NCBI GenBank assembly: GCA_944326035.1
Contig: CALVCS010000004.1
Span: 1 to 64,000, forward strand
Source of the DNA: an uncultured Alistipes sp.
GTDB taxonomy: Bacteria > Bacteroidota > Bacteroidia > Bacteroidales > Rikenellaceae
Length of the DNA stretch: 64,000 nucleotides
Reading direction: 5' to 3'
Positions 7,069 to 17,585 of this stretch are shown here, in pieces. Position numbers and translations under genes: made by a program. Every line of letters begins with the position of its first letter. The stretch's first letter is position 1. The notes beneath the pieces are model-generated. The model had not been told where the DNA came from and did not search any database. It saw only the letters and a program-made list of their open reading frames with translations.

Positions 7069-9504
7069 ATGAAAGTATTGAAATTCGGCGGAACTTCCGT
7101 GGGATCTCTTCGTGGCCTGTCTCAGGTCAAGCAGGTGGTGGAAGCCTGTACGGAAGAGGTGATCGTGGTGGTTTCGGCCCTGAGCGGAGTGACCGACCAG
7201 CTTTTGCGCACGGCGCGGCTGGCCTCGCAAGCCGATCCGTCCTATAAGACGGAATTGGAGGATTTGATCTCGCGCCACAGCGAGATGACCGAACAGGTGT
7301 CGATGCCGGAGATGCTTATGCCGACCCGTGAAAAGGTCGGCGCTCTATTGAGCGAACTCGCCAATATTCTGACCGGGGTGTCGCTCATTCGGGATCTTTC
7401 CCCGAAAACTTCCGATACGATTGTAAGCTATGGAGAGCGTCTCTCCAGCGTGTTGGTGCATGCCATGATCCCCGGATCGCAGTTGCGGGACGCTCGGGAT
7501 TTTATCAAGACCAAACCCTACTACGGAAAACATATTGTCGATTTTGCGATTACCGAACAGTTGATTCGCGAACAGTTCGCCACCTTCCCGTCCATCACGA
7601 TTGTGCCCGGATTTATTGCGTCGGATGCGACCACGGGCGATGTGACCAATTTGGGACGAGGGGGATCGGATTATACCGCTTCGGTTTTGGCCGCTACGTT
7701 GGGAGCGTCGGCTCTGGAGTTGTGGACTGATGTGGATGGATTTATGACGGCTGATCCTAAAGTGATTACCGGGGCTTATCTGATCGAACAGTTGAGTTTT
7801 GTGGAAGCCATGGAGTTGTCGAACTTCGGGGCCAAGGTGATCTATCCGCCTACGATTTTCCCGGCTTTCCATAACAACATTCCGATTCTGATTAAGAATA
7901 CCTTCAACCCCTCTTCTCCGGGGACCTATATTTCTAAAGAGAAATCGGCCGATAATAATCGGTCGATCAAGGGGATTTCATCGATCAATGACACCTGCCT
8001 GGTGACCATTCGTGGTTTAGGTATGGTGGGGGTGATCGGGGTGAATTACCGTATTTTCAAGGCGTTGTCGAAATCGGGCATCAGTGTCTTCTTCGTTTCG
8101 CAGGCCGCTTCGGAAAATACAACCTCGATCGGGGTTTGTAATGCCGATGCCGATTTGGCCGCGGAGGTCTTGTCGACCGAATTTGCCCAAGAAATTGCCA
8201 TGGGAGAGATCAATCCCGTTCACTTGGATCGTAACTTGGCGACGGTAGCCATCGTGGGGGAAAATATGCGTCATGTGCCGGGGATCGCCGGTAAACTGTT
8301 CGGTACCCTCGGTCGAAACGGGATTAATGTAATTGCCTGTGCTCAGGGGGCATCGGAGACCAATATCTCTTTTGTGGTGGCGTTGGAAAATCTACGCAAG
8401 TCAATCAATGTCATTCACGATTCGTTCTTCTTGTCGGAATACCAAGTGCTGAACCTCTTTGTGGCCGGCGTCGGCCATGTGGGGCACAAACTCCTGGAAC
8501 AAATTTGTGCCCAGCAGGAAAAACTCAAGTCGACCAATGGGTTACAACTGCGGGTGGTGGGGATTACCAATTCCAAACACTATATTATCAACCGGAATGG
8601 GATCGATTTGTCGAACTACCGCGATGCCCTGAATTGCTCGGAACAGGTCTCTTCGCCCGACCGTTTCCGGGATGAAATTCTTTCGATGAATATTTTCAAT
8701 TCGGTATTTGTGGATTGTACGGCTAGCGGAGAGGTGTCGGCAATCTATGAAGAGTTGTTGGGGCATAACGTTTCGGTGGTGACGGCCAATAAGATCGCTG
8801 CTTCGGCCGACTATGAACGTTACAGCGAACTGAAGAGCATTGCACGTAAACGGGGTGTGAAGTTCCTGTTCGAAACCAACGTTGGGGCCGGCCTGCCGAT
8901 TATCAATACGATCAGCGATTTGATCAATAGCGGGGACCGTATTTTGCGGATTGAGGCCGTTTTGTCCGGAACGCTCAATTTCATCTTCAACGAGATGAGT
9001 GCTACGGTGCCTTTCAGTCAGGCGATCCGGATGGCCAAAGAGGCCGGGTATGCCGAACCCGATCCGAGGATCGATCTCAGCGGTACGGATGTGATTCGGA
9101 AATTGGTGATTCTCTCGAGAGAGGCTGGCTATCGGGTCGAACAGAGCGATGTCAAAAAGAGCTTATTTATCCCGGCTTCCTATTTCGAAGGAAGCGTGGA
9201 AGAGTTCTGGAAACGGATTCCGCAGCTGGATGCCGAATTCGAACAAAAACGACGCCAGATGGAGGCCTCGGGCAAACGCTTGCGTTTTGTCGCAACGCTG
9301 GACGAAGGACGTACCGAAGTGGCGTTGCGGGAGGTGGGGCCGGAGAGTCCCTTCTATCAGCTGGCCGGCAGTAATAACGTCATTATGTTGACGACGGAAC
9401 GGTACAAAGAGTACCCGATGGTCATTAAGGGCTATGGAGCCGGAGAAGATGTAACGGCTGCCGGCGTATTTGCCGATATTATCAGCATCGCCAATATTCG
9501 TTAA
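7069..9504 (+). CDS. thrA: Bifunctional aspartate kinase / homoserine dehydrogenase I
   Basis: An 811-residue fusion catalysing the first and third steps of threonine and methionine synthesis. The N-terminal kinase shows KFGGTSVGS (residues 5-13). Two ACT regulatory domains follow (about 310-460), expected to bind threonine. The C-terminal homoserine dehydrogenase has its NAD-binding loop at 465-472 (VAGVGHVG) and the VTANKIA segment of the active region. Length and order match E. coli ThrA. It is transcribed alone and ends in a strong terminator. I looked for a Thr/Ile-rich leader peptide upstream and saw none. Confidence 0.95.
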   Translation: MKVLKFGGTSVGSLRGLSQVKQVVEACTEEVIVVVSALSGVTDQLLRTARLASQADPSYKTELEDLISRHSEMTEQVSMPEMLMPTREKVGALLSELANILTGVSLIRDLSPKTSDTIVSYGERLSSVLVHAMIPGSQLRDARDFIKTKPYYGKHIVDFAITEQLIREQFATFPSITIVPGFIASDATTGDVTNLGRGGSDYTASVLAATLGASALELWTDVDGFMTADPKVITGAYLIEQLSFVEAMELSNFGAKVIYPPTIFPAFHNNIPILIKNTFNPSSPGTYISKEKSADNNRSIKGISSINDTCLVTIRGLGMVGVIGVNYRIFKALSKSGISVFFVSQAASENTTSIGVCNADADLAAEVLSTEFAQEIAMGEINPVHLDRNLATVAIVGENMRHVPGIAGKLFGTLGRNGINVIACAQGASETNISFVVALENLRKSINVIHDSFFLSEYQVLNLFVAGVGHVGHKLLEQICAQQEKLKSTNGLQLRVVGITNSKHYIINRNGIDLSNYRDALNCSEQVSSPDRFRDEILSMNIFNSVFVDCTASGEVSAIYEELLGHNVSVVTANKIAASADYERYSELKSIARKRGVKFLFETNVGAGLPIINTISDLINSGDRILRIEAVLSGTLNFIFNEMSATVPFSQAIRMAKEAGYAEPDPRIDLSGTDVIRKLVILSREAGYRVEQSDVKKSLFIPASYFEGSVEEFWKRIPQLDAEFEQKRRQMEASGKRLRFVATLDEGRTEVALREVGPESPFYQLAGSNNVIMLTTERYKEYPMVIKGYGAGEDVTAAGVFADIISIANIR

Positions 9505-9524
9505 ATCAATTTTGAAAGCCAATA

Positions 9525-9564
9525 GAGCGCCCGACTGTCATCAGTCGGGCGCTCGTTTCTTTTA
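9525..9564 (+). terminator. Terminator of thrA
   Basis: A 13-bp perfect stem (GAGCGCCCGACTG at 9525-9537, partner at 9542-9554) with a TCAT loop, followed by GTTTCTTTT. Confidence 0.9.
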
Positions 9565-9670
9565 GCCCTTATTTAGGATCGTTTACCGGAGCCTCCTGAT
9601 CGTTGAAAAGTGGTCGGAGGGTAGGTGATAGAAGGATTCAGGGACCGTTTTGTCTGTTTTGTAAGAAAAA

Positions 9671-10147
9671 TTATTCCTGCTCGGGGTAGATCAGTTTATG
9701 GGTGTCGTAACCCAATTTACGCGCTTCAGCCAGCATCGTATCGATCTGTTCGGCGGAAGGATGGGCGGTGCGGGCCAGTAACCATAGGTAGCGAAGATTC
9801 CCGCCAGAGACCACCGCGATCGAGTAGTCCGGATCCACATAGGCAATGCGGTAACTTCCCCCGATGAAGGGAATAAAATAGACTTTGAGAAAATTTTTGA
9901 CCGAGGTTTGAATGGCGACGGCTTTGGCCTCTTTCCAGCGGTTTTTGTCAGGCCGATACCCTCGATTGATGACCTGGATTTTACCGTCGTGACGTAACGA
10001 ATAGTCGGCGACGACTCGTTGCATATTCCGCTCAAAAGGATGATCCAATCGAGCGATTTCGTACCACTGACCCAAATACCGGGAGGCGTTGAAATCGGGT
10101 AGTTCCGGAACTTTGACTTTAGAACGCCCACAACAAAACATAACCAT
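9671..10147 (-). CDS. Lipocalin family protein (Blc-like)
   Basis: A 158-residue protein with the lipocalin signature YLGQWYEIARLDHPFER near residue 25 and the C-terminal strand motif YLWLLART. Bacterial lipocalins (Blc) bind fatty acids or lysophospholipids. Unlike E. coli Blc, no clean signal peptide or lipobox is seen: the start MVMFCCGRSK is short, so export is uncertain. It lies downstream of proA on the same strand, separated by a hairpin at 10148-10178 that may limit read-through. Confidence 0.88.
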   Translation of the reverse strand: MVMFCCGRSKVKVPELPDFNASRYLGQWYEIARLDHPFERNMQRVVADYSLRHDGKIQVINRGYRPDKNRWKEAKAVAIQTSVKNFLKVYFIPFIGGSYRIAYVDPDYSIAVVSGGNLRYLWLLARTAHPSAEQIDTMLAEARKLGYDTHKLIYPEQE

Positions 10148-10178
10148 AAAATTTTAGGAGGTTGATGCCTCCTAAAAT
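10148..10178 (-). terminator. Hairpin between proA and the lipocalin gene
   Basis: The arms TTTTAGGAGG (10152-10161) and CCTCCTAAAA (10168-10177) form a 10-bp stem; on the minus strand a short T-run follows directly before the lipocalin start. It looks like a terminator of the proline operon. The stem also contains an AGGAGG sequence, but this is 20 bases from the start codon, too far to be a good ribosome site. Confidence 0.6.
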
Positions 10179-10228
10179 TGCAAGAATAGTACCAATGTGG
10201 CCGAAATCGAGCAGTTTTTCGGGTATGG

Positions 10229-11476
10229 TTACGCCCGGGTCTGACCGTTTCCGGTAATGAGGTACTTATAGGTCGTGAGTTCATGCAGGGCCATCGGTCC
10301 GCGGGCATGCAGTTTTTGGGTGCTGATGCCGATTTCGGCTCCGAATCCGAATTGCGCCCCGTCGGTGAAGGCCGTAGAGACGTTGGCGTAGACACAGGCG
10401 GCATCGACACTTCGCAAAAAACGGTCAATGGTCTGTGGATTGCGGCTGATAATCGCTTCGCTATGTTTCGAAGAGTAACGTGCAATATGTGCGAGGGCTT
10501 CGTCCAAAGATCCTACCGTACGAATGGCCATTTTGTAGTCGAGAAATTCGGTGCCGAAACTTTGGTCGTTGGCCTTTTGCAATAGCTCTTCCGGATAATT
10601 CCCCTGTAAAACCCGATAGGCTTCGGGGTCGGCATAGAGGATGACGTGTTTGTCCGCCAAACGACGGCACAAGGCCGGAAGATCCGCCAGTCGATCGCGA
10701 TGGATGATCAGGCAATCCATCGCGTTGCATACACTGACCCGACGCGTTTTGGCATTGAAGATGACGTTTGCCCCGATTTCGAGATCCCCATCTGCATCGA
10801 AATAGGTGTGACAGATACCGGCACCGGTTTCGATTACCGGAACTCGGGCATTCTGACGAACGAAATCGATCAAACCTTTGCTGCCCCGGGGAATAATCAG
10901 GTCGACATAACCGACCGCTTGCAATAGTTCGGTGGTCACCTCCCGGTCGTTCGAGAGCAATGTGACGAGATGTTCGTCCAGTGCATGGGCTTTCAGAACT
11001 TCCCGAATGATTCGCACAATCGCTTCGTTGGAGTGGGCTGCGTCGTGACCTCCCTTGAGTATGCAGGCGCTCCCGGCTTTGAAACAGAGTGAAAAGACAT
11101 CGAAACTGACGTTCGGACGCGCTTCATAGATAATACCGATCACGCCGAAAGGAACGGATATTTTTTTGATATGCATGCCATTGGGTCGTGTTGTCTCACT
11201 CAATACTTGATTGAGCGGCGAGGGTAGGGAGGCGACATTCCTGATGTCGGCTGCAATGCCGGCGATACGTTCGGGGGTAAGCATCAGTCGGTCATACATC
11301 GGGTGATGGCGATCCATACGGGCCAAATCGAGTGCGTTAGCTTGCAAAATTTGCGCGCTGTGGGTTTCCGTCATCGTGGCCAGGTCACGCAATACGGCAT
11401 TGATTTTTGCCTCGTCGATCAGGTTGAACTCGAGGGATGCCGTCCGGGCCAATTCCAGGTCTTTTATAATGGACAT
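10229..11476 (-). CDS. proA: Glutamate-5-semialdehyde dehydrogenase
   Basis: A 415-residue NADPH-dependent enzyme that reduces gamma-glutamyl phosphate to glutamate semialdehyde, the second step of proline synthesis. It shows the family sequence [16 protein letters not shown] (about residues 110-126) and the region with the catalytic cysteine, [15 protein letters not shown] (about 240-254). The length is typical. It is the last gene of proC-proB-proA, 29 bases after proB, so the three proline enzymes are made together. Confidence 0.95.
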   Translation of the reverse strand: MSIIKDLELARTASLEFNLIDEAKINAVLRDLATMTETHSAQILQANALDLARMDRHHPMYDRLMLTPERIAGIAADIRNVASLPSPLNQVLSETTRPNGMHIKKISVPFGVIGIIYEARPNVSFDVFSLCFKAGSACILKGGHDAAHSNEAIVRIIREVLKAHALDEHLVTLLSNDREVTTELLQAVGYVDLIIPRGSKGLIDFVRQNARVPVIETGAGICHTYFDADGDLEIGANVIFNAKTRRVSVCNAMDCLIIHRDRLADLPALCRRLADKHVILYADPEAYRVLQGNYPEELLQKANDQSFGTEFLDYKMAIRTVGSLDEALAHIARYSSKHSEAIISRNPQTIDRFLRSVDAACVYANVSTAFTDGAQFGFGAEIGISTQKLHARGPMALHELTTYKYLITGNGQTRA

Positions 11477-11505
11477 TATATTGATATTTATCGATTTGAA
11501 TGGGT

Positions 11506-12609
11506 TTAACTATAGGGTTGATGGAGGTATAGGTAGTCGTAATGAACGATGGGTTTTCCTCCCTTTTTCCCGATCATGCGGCGAACCCGGTCGCTGTCGA
11601 ATGCAACCCGACCGACACCGACCAATTGGCCTTCGGGCGATATGATGCGTACGATATCGTCTTTTTCGAACGTTCCTTCCACCTTTTCGATACCTACCGC
11701 TAATAAACTGGTCGCTTTGGGGCGGTTCAAGGCTTCGCAGGTGGGTGCAGAGATATGCAGTTCACCTTTGGCAAAGCCTTCCGAATTGGCGATCCATTTC
11801 TTGACGGAAGAGAGGCTTTTTTCGGCGGGCAAGAAACGTGTCGAAATGGTGTCGCTATCAGGAGTCAATAGATCGATTAAAATATTGTCTCTCTTGCCAT
11901 TGGCGACGATTACCTCAATACCTTCATTCGCTACTTGGTTGGCAATGCGGCTTTTGGTTAGCATGCCGCCTCGACCGAATTGCGATTTGCCGGTTTGAAT
12001 ATAGGCCGACAGATCGTTGTGGCGAGGATCGATTTCGCGAATCACTTGAGAGGCTGGATCTGATGGTTTCCCGTTGTAGATGCCATCGATATTGCTGAGA
12101 ATAATCAGAACTTCGGCATCCATCATGGTGGCGATCATCCCCGACAGCTCATCGTTATCGGTGAACATCAATTCGGTGACCGAAATCGTGTCGTTTTCGT
12201 TGACGATCGGAATCACGCCATTTTCCAACATGACGTTCATGCAACTCTGCTGATTGAGGTAATGCCGACGGGTGCCGAAATTCTCTTTGGTTGTCAGCAC
12301 CTGTCCGCAAACCATCCGATGGTCGCGGAAAAGTTCGTAATAGCGATTGATAAGTTTTGCCTGTCCGACCGCCGAAAAAAGTTGGCGAGCCGATACAGGA
12401 TCGAGTTTACGACCCTGGGGCAACGACAGTTCGCTCCGGCCTGAAGCAACGGCCCCGGATGAGACCAAGATGACTTCTACCCCGCTGAGAGTCAGTTCGG
12501 CCACCTGATCGACCAGTGCCGACATGCGGGTGATGTCCAGCGTTCCGTCAGGGCGGGCCAGAACATTGCTGCCTATTTTGACGACGATGCGTTTGAATCG
12601 ATACTTCAT
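11506..12609 (-). CDS. proB: Glutamate 5-kinase with PUA domain
   Basis: A 367-residue enzyme that phosphorylates glutamate to gamma-glutamyl phosphate, the first and feedback-controlled step of proline synthesis. It shows [10 protein letters not shown] (about residues 8-17), the kinase core with VNENDTISV and GRGGMLTK, and a C-terminal PUA domain (about 280-360). The PUA domain is present as in E. coli; some bacteria lack it. It lies 3 bases after proC and 29 before proA. Confidence 0.95.
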   Translation of the reverse strand: MKYRFKRIVVKIGSNVLARPDGTLDITRMSALVDQVAELTLSGVEVILVSSGAVASGRSELSLPQGRKLDPVSARQLFSAVGQAKLINRYYELFRDHRMVCGQVLTTKENFGTRRHYLNQQSCMNVMLENGVIPIVNENDTISVTELMFTDNDELSGMIATMMDAEVLIILSNIDGIYNGKPSDPASQVIREIDPRHNDLSAYIQTGKSQFGRGGMLTKSRIANQVANEGIEVIVANGKRDNILIDLLTPDSDTISTRFLPAEKSLSSVKKWIANSEGFAKGELHISAPTCEALNRPKATSLLAVGIEKVEGTFEKDDIVRIISPEGQLVGVGRVAFDSDRVRRMIGKKGGKPIVHYDYLYLHQPYS

Positions 12610-12612
12610 AAA

Positions 12613-13410
12613 TTAGCGACTTTTGAATAATCCGGCTTTGACGGCAGCGGTGAATCCGGCTTCGTCCATGGCAGAGAGGCCTTTCAGGGTGATGCCGCCC
12701 GGGGTGGTGACTTTATCGATCTCCGTTTGAGGCATTGTGTCGTTGTGAACGAGCATCTCTAAGGCGCCGCGCACCGTTTGCATGACGATCTGACGAGCCT
12801 CCTGCGGGGTGAATCCCAGTTCGACGCCGCCTTGCATGGCATCACGCATATAGCGGAGCGCAAAGGCGATGCCGCAGGAGGCCAGCGAGGTTCCGGCAGG
12901 CATCATCGCCTCGGGAATCACCAGCGTAAGCCCCAATTCGTCGAAAATACGTTTCAGTAGGTCGATTTGAGCCGCATCGGCTCCCTCGGCGGCGATAAAC
13001 GTGACGCTCTCGCCGATGGAGATGGCGGTATTGGGAATGATGCGGAACAGGGTGGGGCGAATGCCGCTACCGTTATCGAGCATCCGTTGCAAGGCTTCGA
13101 AATCGACCCCGGCCACTACGGAAGCGATCGCTTGATGCGTATAGTCGAGTTCGGCCTTGATCTCTTCGATCACTCCCTCCAACAGCCAGGGTTTGATAGC
13201 CAGGATGATCAGATCGGCTCCTTTGACGGCTTGCCGATTATCGGTCCCGGTATGTATTTGAGGGGTGGTTTCGTGGAGTTTTTGCGCTGAGGCTTCGCTT
13301 TGGGTGGTGACATAGATGTCCGAGGCGGGCACGATCTTTCCGGCCGCCATGCCTTTGGCCATGGCGCCTCCCATGTTGCCACCGCCTATGATCGTAATTT
13401 TCATATGCAA
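12613..13410 (-). CDS. proC: Pyrroline-5-carboxylate reductase
   Basis: A 265-residue NAD(P)H enzyme for the last step of proline synthesis. The Rossmann motif is at the N terminus (IIGGGNMGGAMAKG, residues 6-19), and the C-terminal helical dimer region carries the family segment VTTPGGITLKGLSAMDEAG. Normal length. It is the first gene of the operon, with a promoter at 13426-13433. MHMK offers two starts three bases apart or so; the MKI start is equally plausible. Confidence 0.94.
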   Translation of the reverse strand: MHMKITIIGGGNMGGAMAKGMAAGKIVPASDIYVTTQSEASAQKLHETTPQIHTGTDNRQAVKGADLIILAIKPWLLEGVIEEIKAELDYTHQAIASVVAGVDFEALQRMLDNGSGIRPTLFRIIPNTAISIGESVTFIAAEGADAAQIDLLKRIFDELGLTLVIPEAMMPAGTSLASCGIAFALRYMRDAMQGGVELGFTPQEARQIVMQTVRGALEMLVHNDTMPQTEIDKVTTPGGITLKGLSAMDEAGFTAAVKAGLFKSR

Positions 13411-13425
13411 GCAAGTTTAAGTTTT

Positions 13426-13433
13426 CAAAGTTA
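13426..13433 (-). promoter_or_regulatory. -7 element of the proCBA operon
   Basis: On the minus strand this reads TAACTTTG (TAnnTTTG), only 15 bases upstream of the proC start at 13410, implying a very short leader. Confidence 0.55.
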
Positions 13434-13547
13434 AGAAAAATCCCTCGTTGTTAAAAAAAACAGCTCCTTTTTGAAATCTATACGTTCCGTTGGGGCTCGT
13501 AATTTTGATATTCTTCGAATTGCATTCTTGGAGTCAGGTTGCTAAAT

Positions 13548-13562
13548 TAGATTAAAAATCTA
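13548..13562. promoter_or_regulatory. Palindrome upstream of the XRE-cupin regulator
   Basis: TAGATT-AAA-AATCTA, two perfect 6-bp arms around 3 bases, ends 17 bases before the start codon of the helix-turn-helix regulator. It is a plausible autoregulatory operator; this is inference from position and symmetry. Confidence 0.45.
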
Positions 13563-13579
13563 TTTAAACCTTCATTTTC

Positions 13580-14152
13580 ATGACAAATAGCATCGGACGA
13601 AAGATCAAACAATTCCGTGAAGCGAACGGAGTCTCCCTCCAGGATCTGGCTGCCGAGACCGCTTTGCACCCTCTTCAGCTGGAAATGATCGAAAACGGCG
13701 AGCACAAGCCTTCGATGGCCACGCTCATTCGCATCGCTCAAGCGCTGAAATTACGCGTAGGTACGATTCTCGACGGGGAAGAGTGTCAGTCGCCGGCCGT
13801 TCATTACAACAAGCGGTTAAACCCGACGATCAGCACCGCCAATAATAATACGGAGATTCGTAAACATTTGAATTTCTATTCATTGGCTCAGGAAAAGAGT
13901 GATCGGACCATGGAACCGCTGCTCATCGAGGTCAGCTATCTCAACCCCGAGGGAGCCGAACTTTCCCAACATGAAGGCGAAGAATTCCTGTATGTACTGA
14001 CGGGACGGGCCGTTCTGCAATATGGCAATGAGACGTATACCCTGGAGCCGGGAGACAGTATTTATTACGATTCTTTTGTGCCCCATGTCCTGACCACCCC
14101 CGGAGCGGGAGAAACCGCCCAGGTGTTGGCGGTTACTTATACGCCGTTTTAA
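13580..14152 (+). CDS. XRE-family regulator with C-terminal cupin domain
   Basis: A 190-residue protein. Residues 6-60 are a helix-turn-helix domain ([18 protein letters not shown]...), and about 115-185 form a cupin barrel ([19 protein letters not shown], then [14 protein letters not shown]). Such proteins sense a small ligand with the cupin and control nearby genes. The next gene is an acyl-CoA synthetase on the same strand, a pairing seen in other Bacteroidales, so the effector may be a fatty acid or its CoA ester (inference). A palindrome at 13548-13562 may be its operator. Confidence 0.88.
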   Translation: MTNSIGRKIKQFREANGVSLQDLAAETALHPLQLEMIENGEHKPSMATLIRIAQALKLRVGTILDGEECQSPAVHYNKRLNPTISTANNNTEIRKHLNFYSLAQEKSDRTMEPLLIEVSYLNPEGAELSQHEGEEFLYVLTGRAVLQYGNETYTLEPGDSIYYDSFVPHVLTTPGAGETAQVLAVTYTPF

Positions 14153-14160
14153 GTTTTGGG

Positions 14161-14197
14161 CTTCGTAAAATTATACGAAGTCGACACACTTTTTTTC
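14161..14197 (+). terminator. Terminator of the XRE-cupin gene
   Basis: The arms CTTCGTA (14161-14167) and TACGAAG (14174-14180) are followed 8 bases later by a run of seven T. The rest of the gap to 14388 is GC-rich and holds no gene. Confidence 0.65.
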
Positions 14198-14388
14198 TTC
14201 TTTTCTTCCGTCATGCTGCGCTGGATGCGGCGAAGAGTGACGATGTTTCTCGGCCTCCGTACAAGGTAGACGCAAACGATGGCGTCGTGACAGATCCACC
14301 CCGGATCTCTCCTGCGAGGCTGGTAGTATGTACCGTTTCATGTAATTCAATCAGGCGGGCGTGGGGGCAGACCCGCAAGGAGGAAATT

Positions 14389-16041
14389 ATGCAGTTGATC
14401 GATTATACCATGGGGGGACTGCTCGAAAAATGGGCGGCCGAAATTCCCGATCATGAGTTTATCGTATATCCCGACCGGGATTTGCGATTTACCTATAAAA
14501 CGTTTAATGAACGAGTCGATGATCTGGCGCGCGGCTTGTTGTCGATCGGGGTCACCCGGGGCAGTAAAGTCGGCGTATGGGCGAAAAATGTACCGGATTG
14601 GTTGACGATTTTCTTTGCGTCGGCCAAGATCGGAGCGGTGTTGGTGACGGTCAATACCAATTATAAATCGGCCGAGGTCGCCTATATCCTGGAAAATGCG
14701 GACATCCATACCATGTGTATGGTCAATGGGTATCGGGACAGCGATTATGTGCAGATTATGTACGACCTGGTGCCCGAACTCTACGTCTGTGAACGGGGAA
14801 AAATGCGTTCCGAACGTTTTCCGGAGTTGCGCAATGTGGTCTATATCGGCCATGAAAAGCAGCGGGGCATGTATACGACGACCGAACTGTTGGTCCGCGG
14901 ACATTACGATGACGATCGGGCGTTGCGGGAGGCGAGTGCTCAGGTCAATACGCATGACGAAGTGAACATGCAGTATACGTCGGGCACGACCGGATTCCCC
15001 AAAGGGGTGTTGTTGACCCACCATAATATTTTAAATAATGGATTGACGGTTGGGGAGTGTATGCAATATACACCGGCGGATCGGGTATTGACGTGTGTAC
15101 CGTTGTTTCACTGTTTCGGTTGCGTATTGTCGCTGTGCGCGGTCATTACCCACGGCTCGACGATGGTGATGGTCGAAGATTTCGATCCGTTGAAGGTGTT
15201 GGCGTCGGTGCAGAAAGAAAAATGCACCGCCTTGTATGGTGTGCCGACGATGTTTATTGCCGAGCTGAACCATCCGATGTTCGATATGTTCGATCTGTCG
15301 TCGCTGCGGACCGGTATTATGGCCGGGGCTCCTTGTCCGATCGAAACGCTGAAACAGGTGATGGACAAGATGTATTGCCGGGATATTATCAGTGTGTACG
15401 GGTTGACCGAATCCTCGCCCGGGATGACCGCCACCCGGGTGACCGACCCACCGGAGATTCGTGCGACGACCGTAGGTCGCTCGTTGCCGTTTGTGGAGGT
15501 CAAGGTGCTCGATCCCGAAACGAATCAGGAGTGCCCCGTCGGAGTACAGGGCGAGATGTGTTGCAAAGGCTACAACATCATGAAAGGGTATTACAAAAAC
15601 CCGGAAGCGACGGCTGCCATTATTGATGAAAACGGATTTTTACACTCGGGAGACCTGGGCGTCATGGACGAACAGGGGTATTTCCGCATCACGGGACGGA
15701 TCAAGGAGATGATTATCCGGGGCGGTGAAAATATCTATCCGCGGGAGATCGAAAACTTCCTGTATAATATGCCGCAGATCGAGAGTGTCGAAATCTCGGG
15801 CATTCCTTCACCCAAGTATGGAGAAGAGGTGGGGGCCTTTATTAAAGTCAAGGAGGGACAGACGCTGACCGAAGAGGAGGTGAAGTTATTCTGTCGGGGA
15901 CAGATTGCTCGGTATAAAATTCCGAAATATATCTTCTTTGTGGATTCCTATCCGATGACGGCCAGCGGAAAGATCCAAAAATACAAGCTCAAAGATCTGG
16001 GGTTGGCCTTGCTGAAAGAACAGGGGGTCGAAGTGATTTAA
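14389..16041 (+). CDS. AMP-dependent acyl-CoA synthetase
   Basis: A 550-residue enzyme of the ANL superfamily that activates a carboxylic acid with ATP and CoA. Motifs in order: [10 protein letters not shown] (from residue 197), YGLTESSPG, the hinge [16 protein letters not shown], and the C-terminal [12 protein letters not shown] with the adenylation lysine. The family includes medium- and long-chain fatty acid ligases; the substrate is not certain. I chose the ATG at 14389 because AGGAGG lies just before it; the frame extends upstream but without a comparable ribosome site. A GC-rich inverted repeat (GCGGG...CCCGC, about 14355-14376) directly precedes the ribosome site. Confidence 0.93.
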   Translation: MQLIDYTMGGLLEKWAAEIPDHEFIVYPDRDLRFTYKTFNERVDDLARGLLSIGVTRGSKVGVWAKNVPDWLTIFFASAKIGAVLVTVNTNYKSAEVAYILENADIHTMCMVNGYRDSDYVQIMYDLVPELYVCERGKMRSERFPELRNVVYIGHEKQRGMYTTTELLVRGHYDDDRALREASAQVNTHDEVNMQYTSGTTGFPKGVLLTHHNILNNGLTVGECMQYTPADRVLTCVPLFHCFGCVLSLCAVITHGSTMVMVEDFDPLKVLASVQKEKCTALYGVPTMFIAELNHPMFDMFDLSSLRTGIMAGAPCPIETLKQVMDKMYCRDIISVYGLTESSPGMTATRVTDPPEIRATTVGRSLPFVEVKVLDPETNQECPVGVQGEMCCKGYNIMKGYYKNPEATAAIIDENGFLHSGDLGVMDEQGYFRITGRIKEMIIRGGENIYPREIENFLYNMPQIESVEISGIPSPKYGEEVGAFIKVKEGQTLTEEEVKLFCRGQIARYKIPKYIFFVDSYPMTASGKIQKYKLKDLGLALLKEQGVEVI

Positions 16042-16070
16042 AAAAAATTTCTTAAATTATCGGGAATGCT

Positions 16071-16078
16071 TATCTTTG
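16071..16078 (+). promoter_or_regulatory. -7 element for the methyltransferase gene
   Basis: TATCTTTG, a full TAnnTTTG match, 25 bases upstream of the ATG at 16103. Confidence 0.6.
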
Positions 16079-16102
16079 TTTTGGTTTTAATCTCGGCCTG
16101 TT

Positions 16103-16852
16103 ATGCCTGATGCCTCTTCACGGGATATGTCCGATAATTTTCACTACCAACGCCGCCGGGCGATTTATACCTATATCGCCGGGCTGGTGTCGGGAGATGT
16201 ACTGGAGATCAGCGATTGTTATCCAGATGGAGTGGATTTGTTGACGTCACGGGTTCGCAGTTTGACGATCGTCAGTCGCTACCCCTGTCGGATCGACCCT
16301 ACGCGTTGGAAACATGTCGAATTCCATCGGGTCACTCACCCTCCGTTTATCCAGGCCAGCGGAAGTTTCGACTTTATTATCTCATACCATGTGTTGGTGC
16401 ACAGCCGGGACGATTTCGAGATGATGCGTGAACTGCATCGGATGTTACGGCCGGGAGGACGGCTGATCTTGATCTCCCCCAATCGCCAGATGTCTTTAAC
16501 CCGCAATCCCTGGTATGTGAGAGAGTATTTGGGCGACGAATTGTACAACCTGTTGCGCTATCGTTTCCGGGAGGTGGAACCGATGGGGGTCTTCGGGGGA
16601 CAGAAAGCCATGGCGTATTACACCAAAAACAAAGAATCGGTTCAACGGTTATTGCAACGCGATGTTTTGAAACTGCATCAATGGCTGCCCCGTCTGTTGT
16701 TCCGGATCCCGTATAAATTATATAACCGCATGACCCGTCGGCAATTGTTGATCGCCCATCGGACACTCACCTGCTCCCTGACGCCCGAAGATTATTACGT
16801 GGCACCGGCGGGTGAGGAGTGTTTCGACTGGATCTATATCGCGACGCACTAA
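16103..16852 (+). CDS. Class I SAM-dependent methyltransferase-like protein
   Basis: A 249-residue protein. The order of elements is that of class I methyltransferases: a strand VLEIS (about residue 33), then DFIISYHVLVHSRD (about 93-106), then the post-IV segment HRMLRPGGRLILISPN (about 112-127), where LRPGG is typical. The glycine-rich SAM loop is replaced by SDCYPDG, so binding of SAM is uncertain. No signal peptide is seen. A second start (MSDNF) lies 24 bases downstream. The substrate is unknown. Confidence 0.7.
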   Translation: MPDASSRDMSDNFHYQRRRAIYTYIAGLVSGDVLEISDCYPDGVDLLTSRVRSLTIVSRYPCRIDPTRWKHVEFHRVTHPPFIQASGSFDFIISYHVLVHSRDDFEMMRELHRMLRPGGRLILISPNRQMSLTRNPWYVREYLGDELYNLLRYRFREVEPMGVFGGQKAMAYYTKNKESVQRLLQRDVLKLHQWLPRLLFRIPYKLYNRMTRRQLLIAHRTLTCSLTPEDYYVAPAGEECFDWIYIATH

Positions 16853-16898
16853 TCCGGGGGGCGGACATGGTGACCGCCAGTCCGGTTTCTTCACTTGT

Positions 16899-17540
16899 TT
16901 ATTTCCAGCACAATTTTATATCAGGTAAAGCCTTTTCCAGAGCGGCACGATCGATCTTGTCGTAGTGGTAAGGGTACAGAATGCGGGGGCGAATCAGTTG
17001 GGCCGCTTCGATGAACATGTCGACATCCATGGTGTAGGGGAGGTTCTGTGGCAGGAAGGCGATATCGATCGGGCCCAGGTTCCGCATTTCCGGAATCAGT
17101 TCGGTGTCCCCTGCGATATAGAGGATCTGATCGCCGACTTTCAGCAGGTAGCCATTACCGAAACCTTTAGGATGGAACGGTTCTCCAGGAGCACGAAAAT
17201 GGATCAGATTGTATGCGGGGACGGCTTTGATGTCGATACCTTCCCATTGGGTCTTTTCGCCGTTATCGAGAGGAATGCGACGAGCGATCGGTGTATCATC
17301 CGGAAATTTGCCGATCAAAATTGTATCGGATTTCCGGGTCGCTTCGATTGCGGTCGGATCGTAATGATCATAGTGATTGTGTGTGACCAAAATCATGTCG
17401 GCCTGAGGAAGTTGGGTGTAATCGGCCACGGCGCTATACGGGTCGACCTGTACGATTTTATCCTGCCAACGCAACATCACGGAACCATGTCCAAGGGGTT
17501 GAATGCCGATTTCTCCGGCAGAAGTGCGATAGAGATCCAT
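16899..17540 (-). CDS. Metal-dependent hydrolase, metallo-beta-lactamase fold (UlaG-like)
   Basis: A 213-residue protein with the metal motif HNHYDHYD (H54, H56, D58, H59), then GDTE and a C-terminal YPYHYDKID that supplies the last ligand. This short form belongs to the UlaG/RomA-like group of the fold. Substrates in this group vary, from lactone phosphates to N-acyl phospholipids. The start at 17540 was chosen because the protein similarity starts there and a promoter element lies at 17586-17593; the frame itself runs on to 17693 in low-complexity sequence. Confidence 0.85.
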   Translation of the reverse strand: MDLYRTSAGEIGIQPLGHGSVMLRWQDKIVQVDPYSAVADYTQLPQADMILVTHNHYDHYDPTAIEATRKSDTILIGKFPDDTPIARRIPLDNGEKTQWEGIDIKAVPAYNLIHFRAPGEPFHPKGFGNGYLLKVGDQILYIAGDTELIPEMRNLGPIDIAFLPQNLPYTMDVDMFIEAAQLIRPRILYPYHYDKIDRAALEKALPDIKLCWK

Positions 17541-17585
17541 GGGATTATTTTTAACAGATAGATACGAAAAAATCGATTCTTCCGT

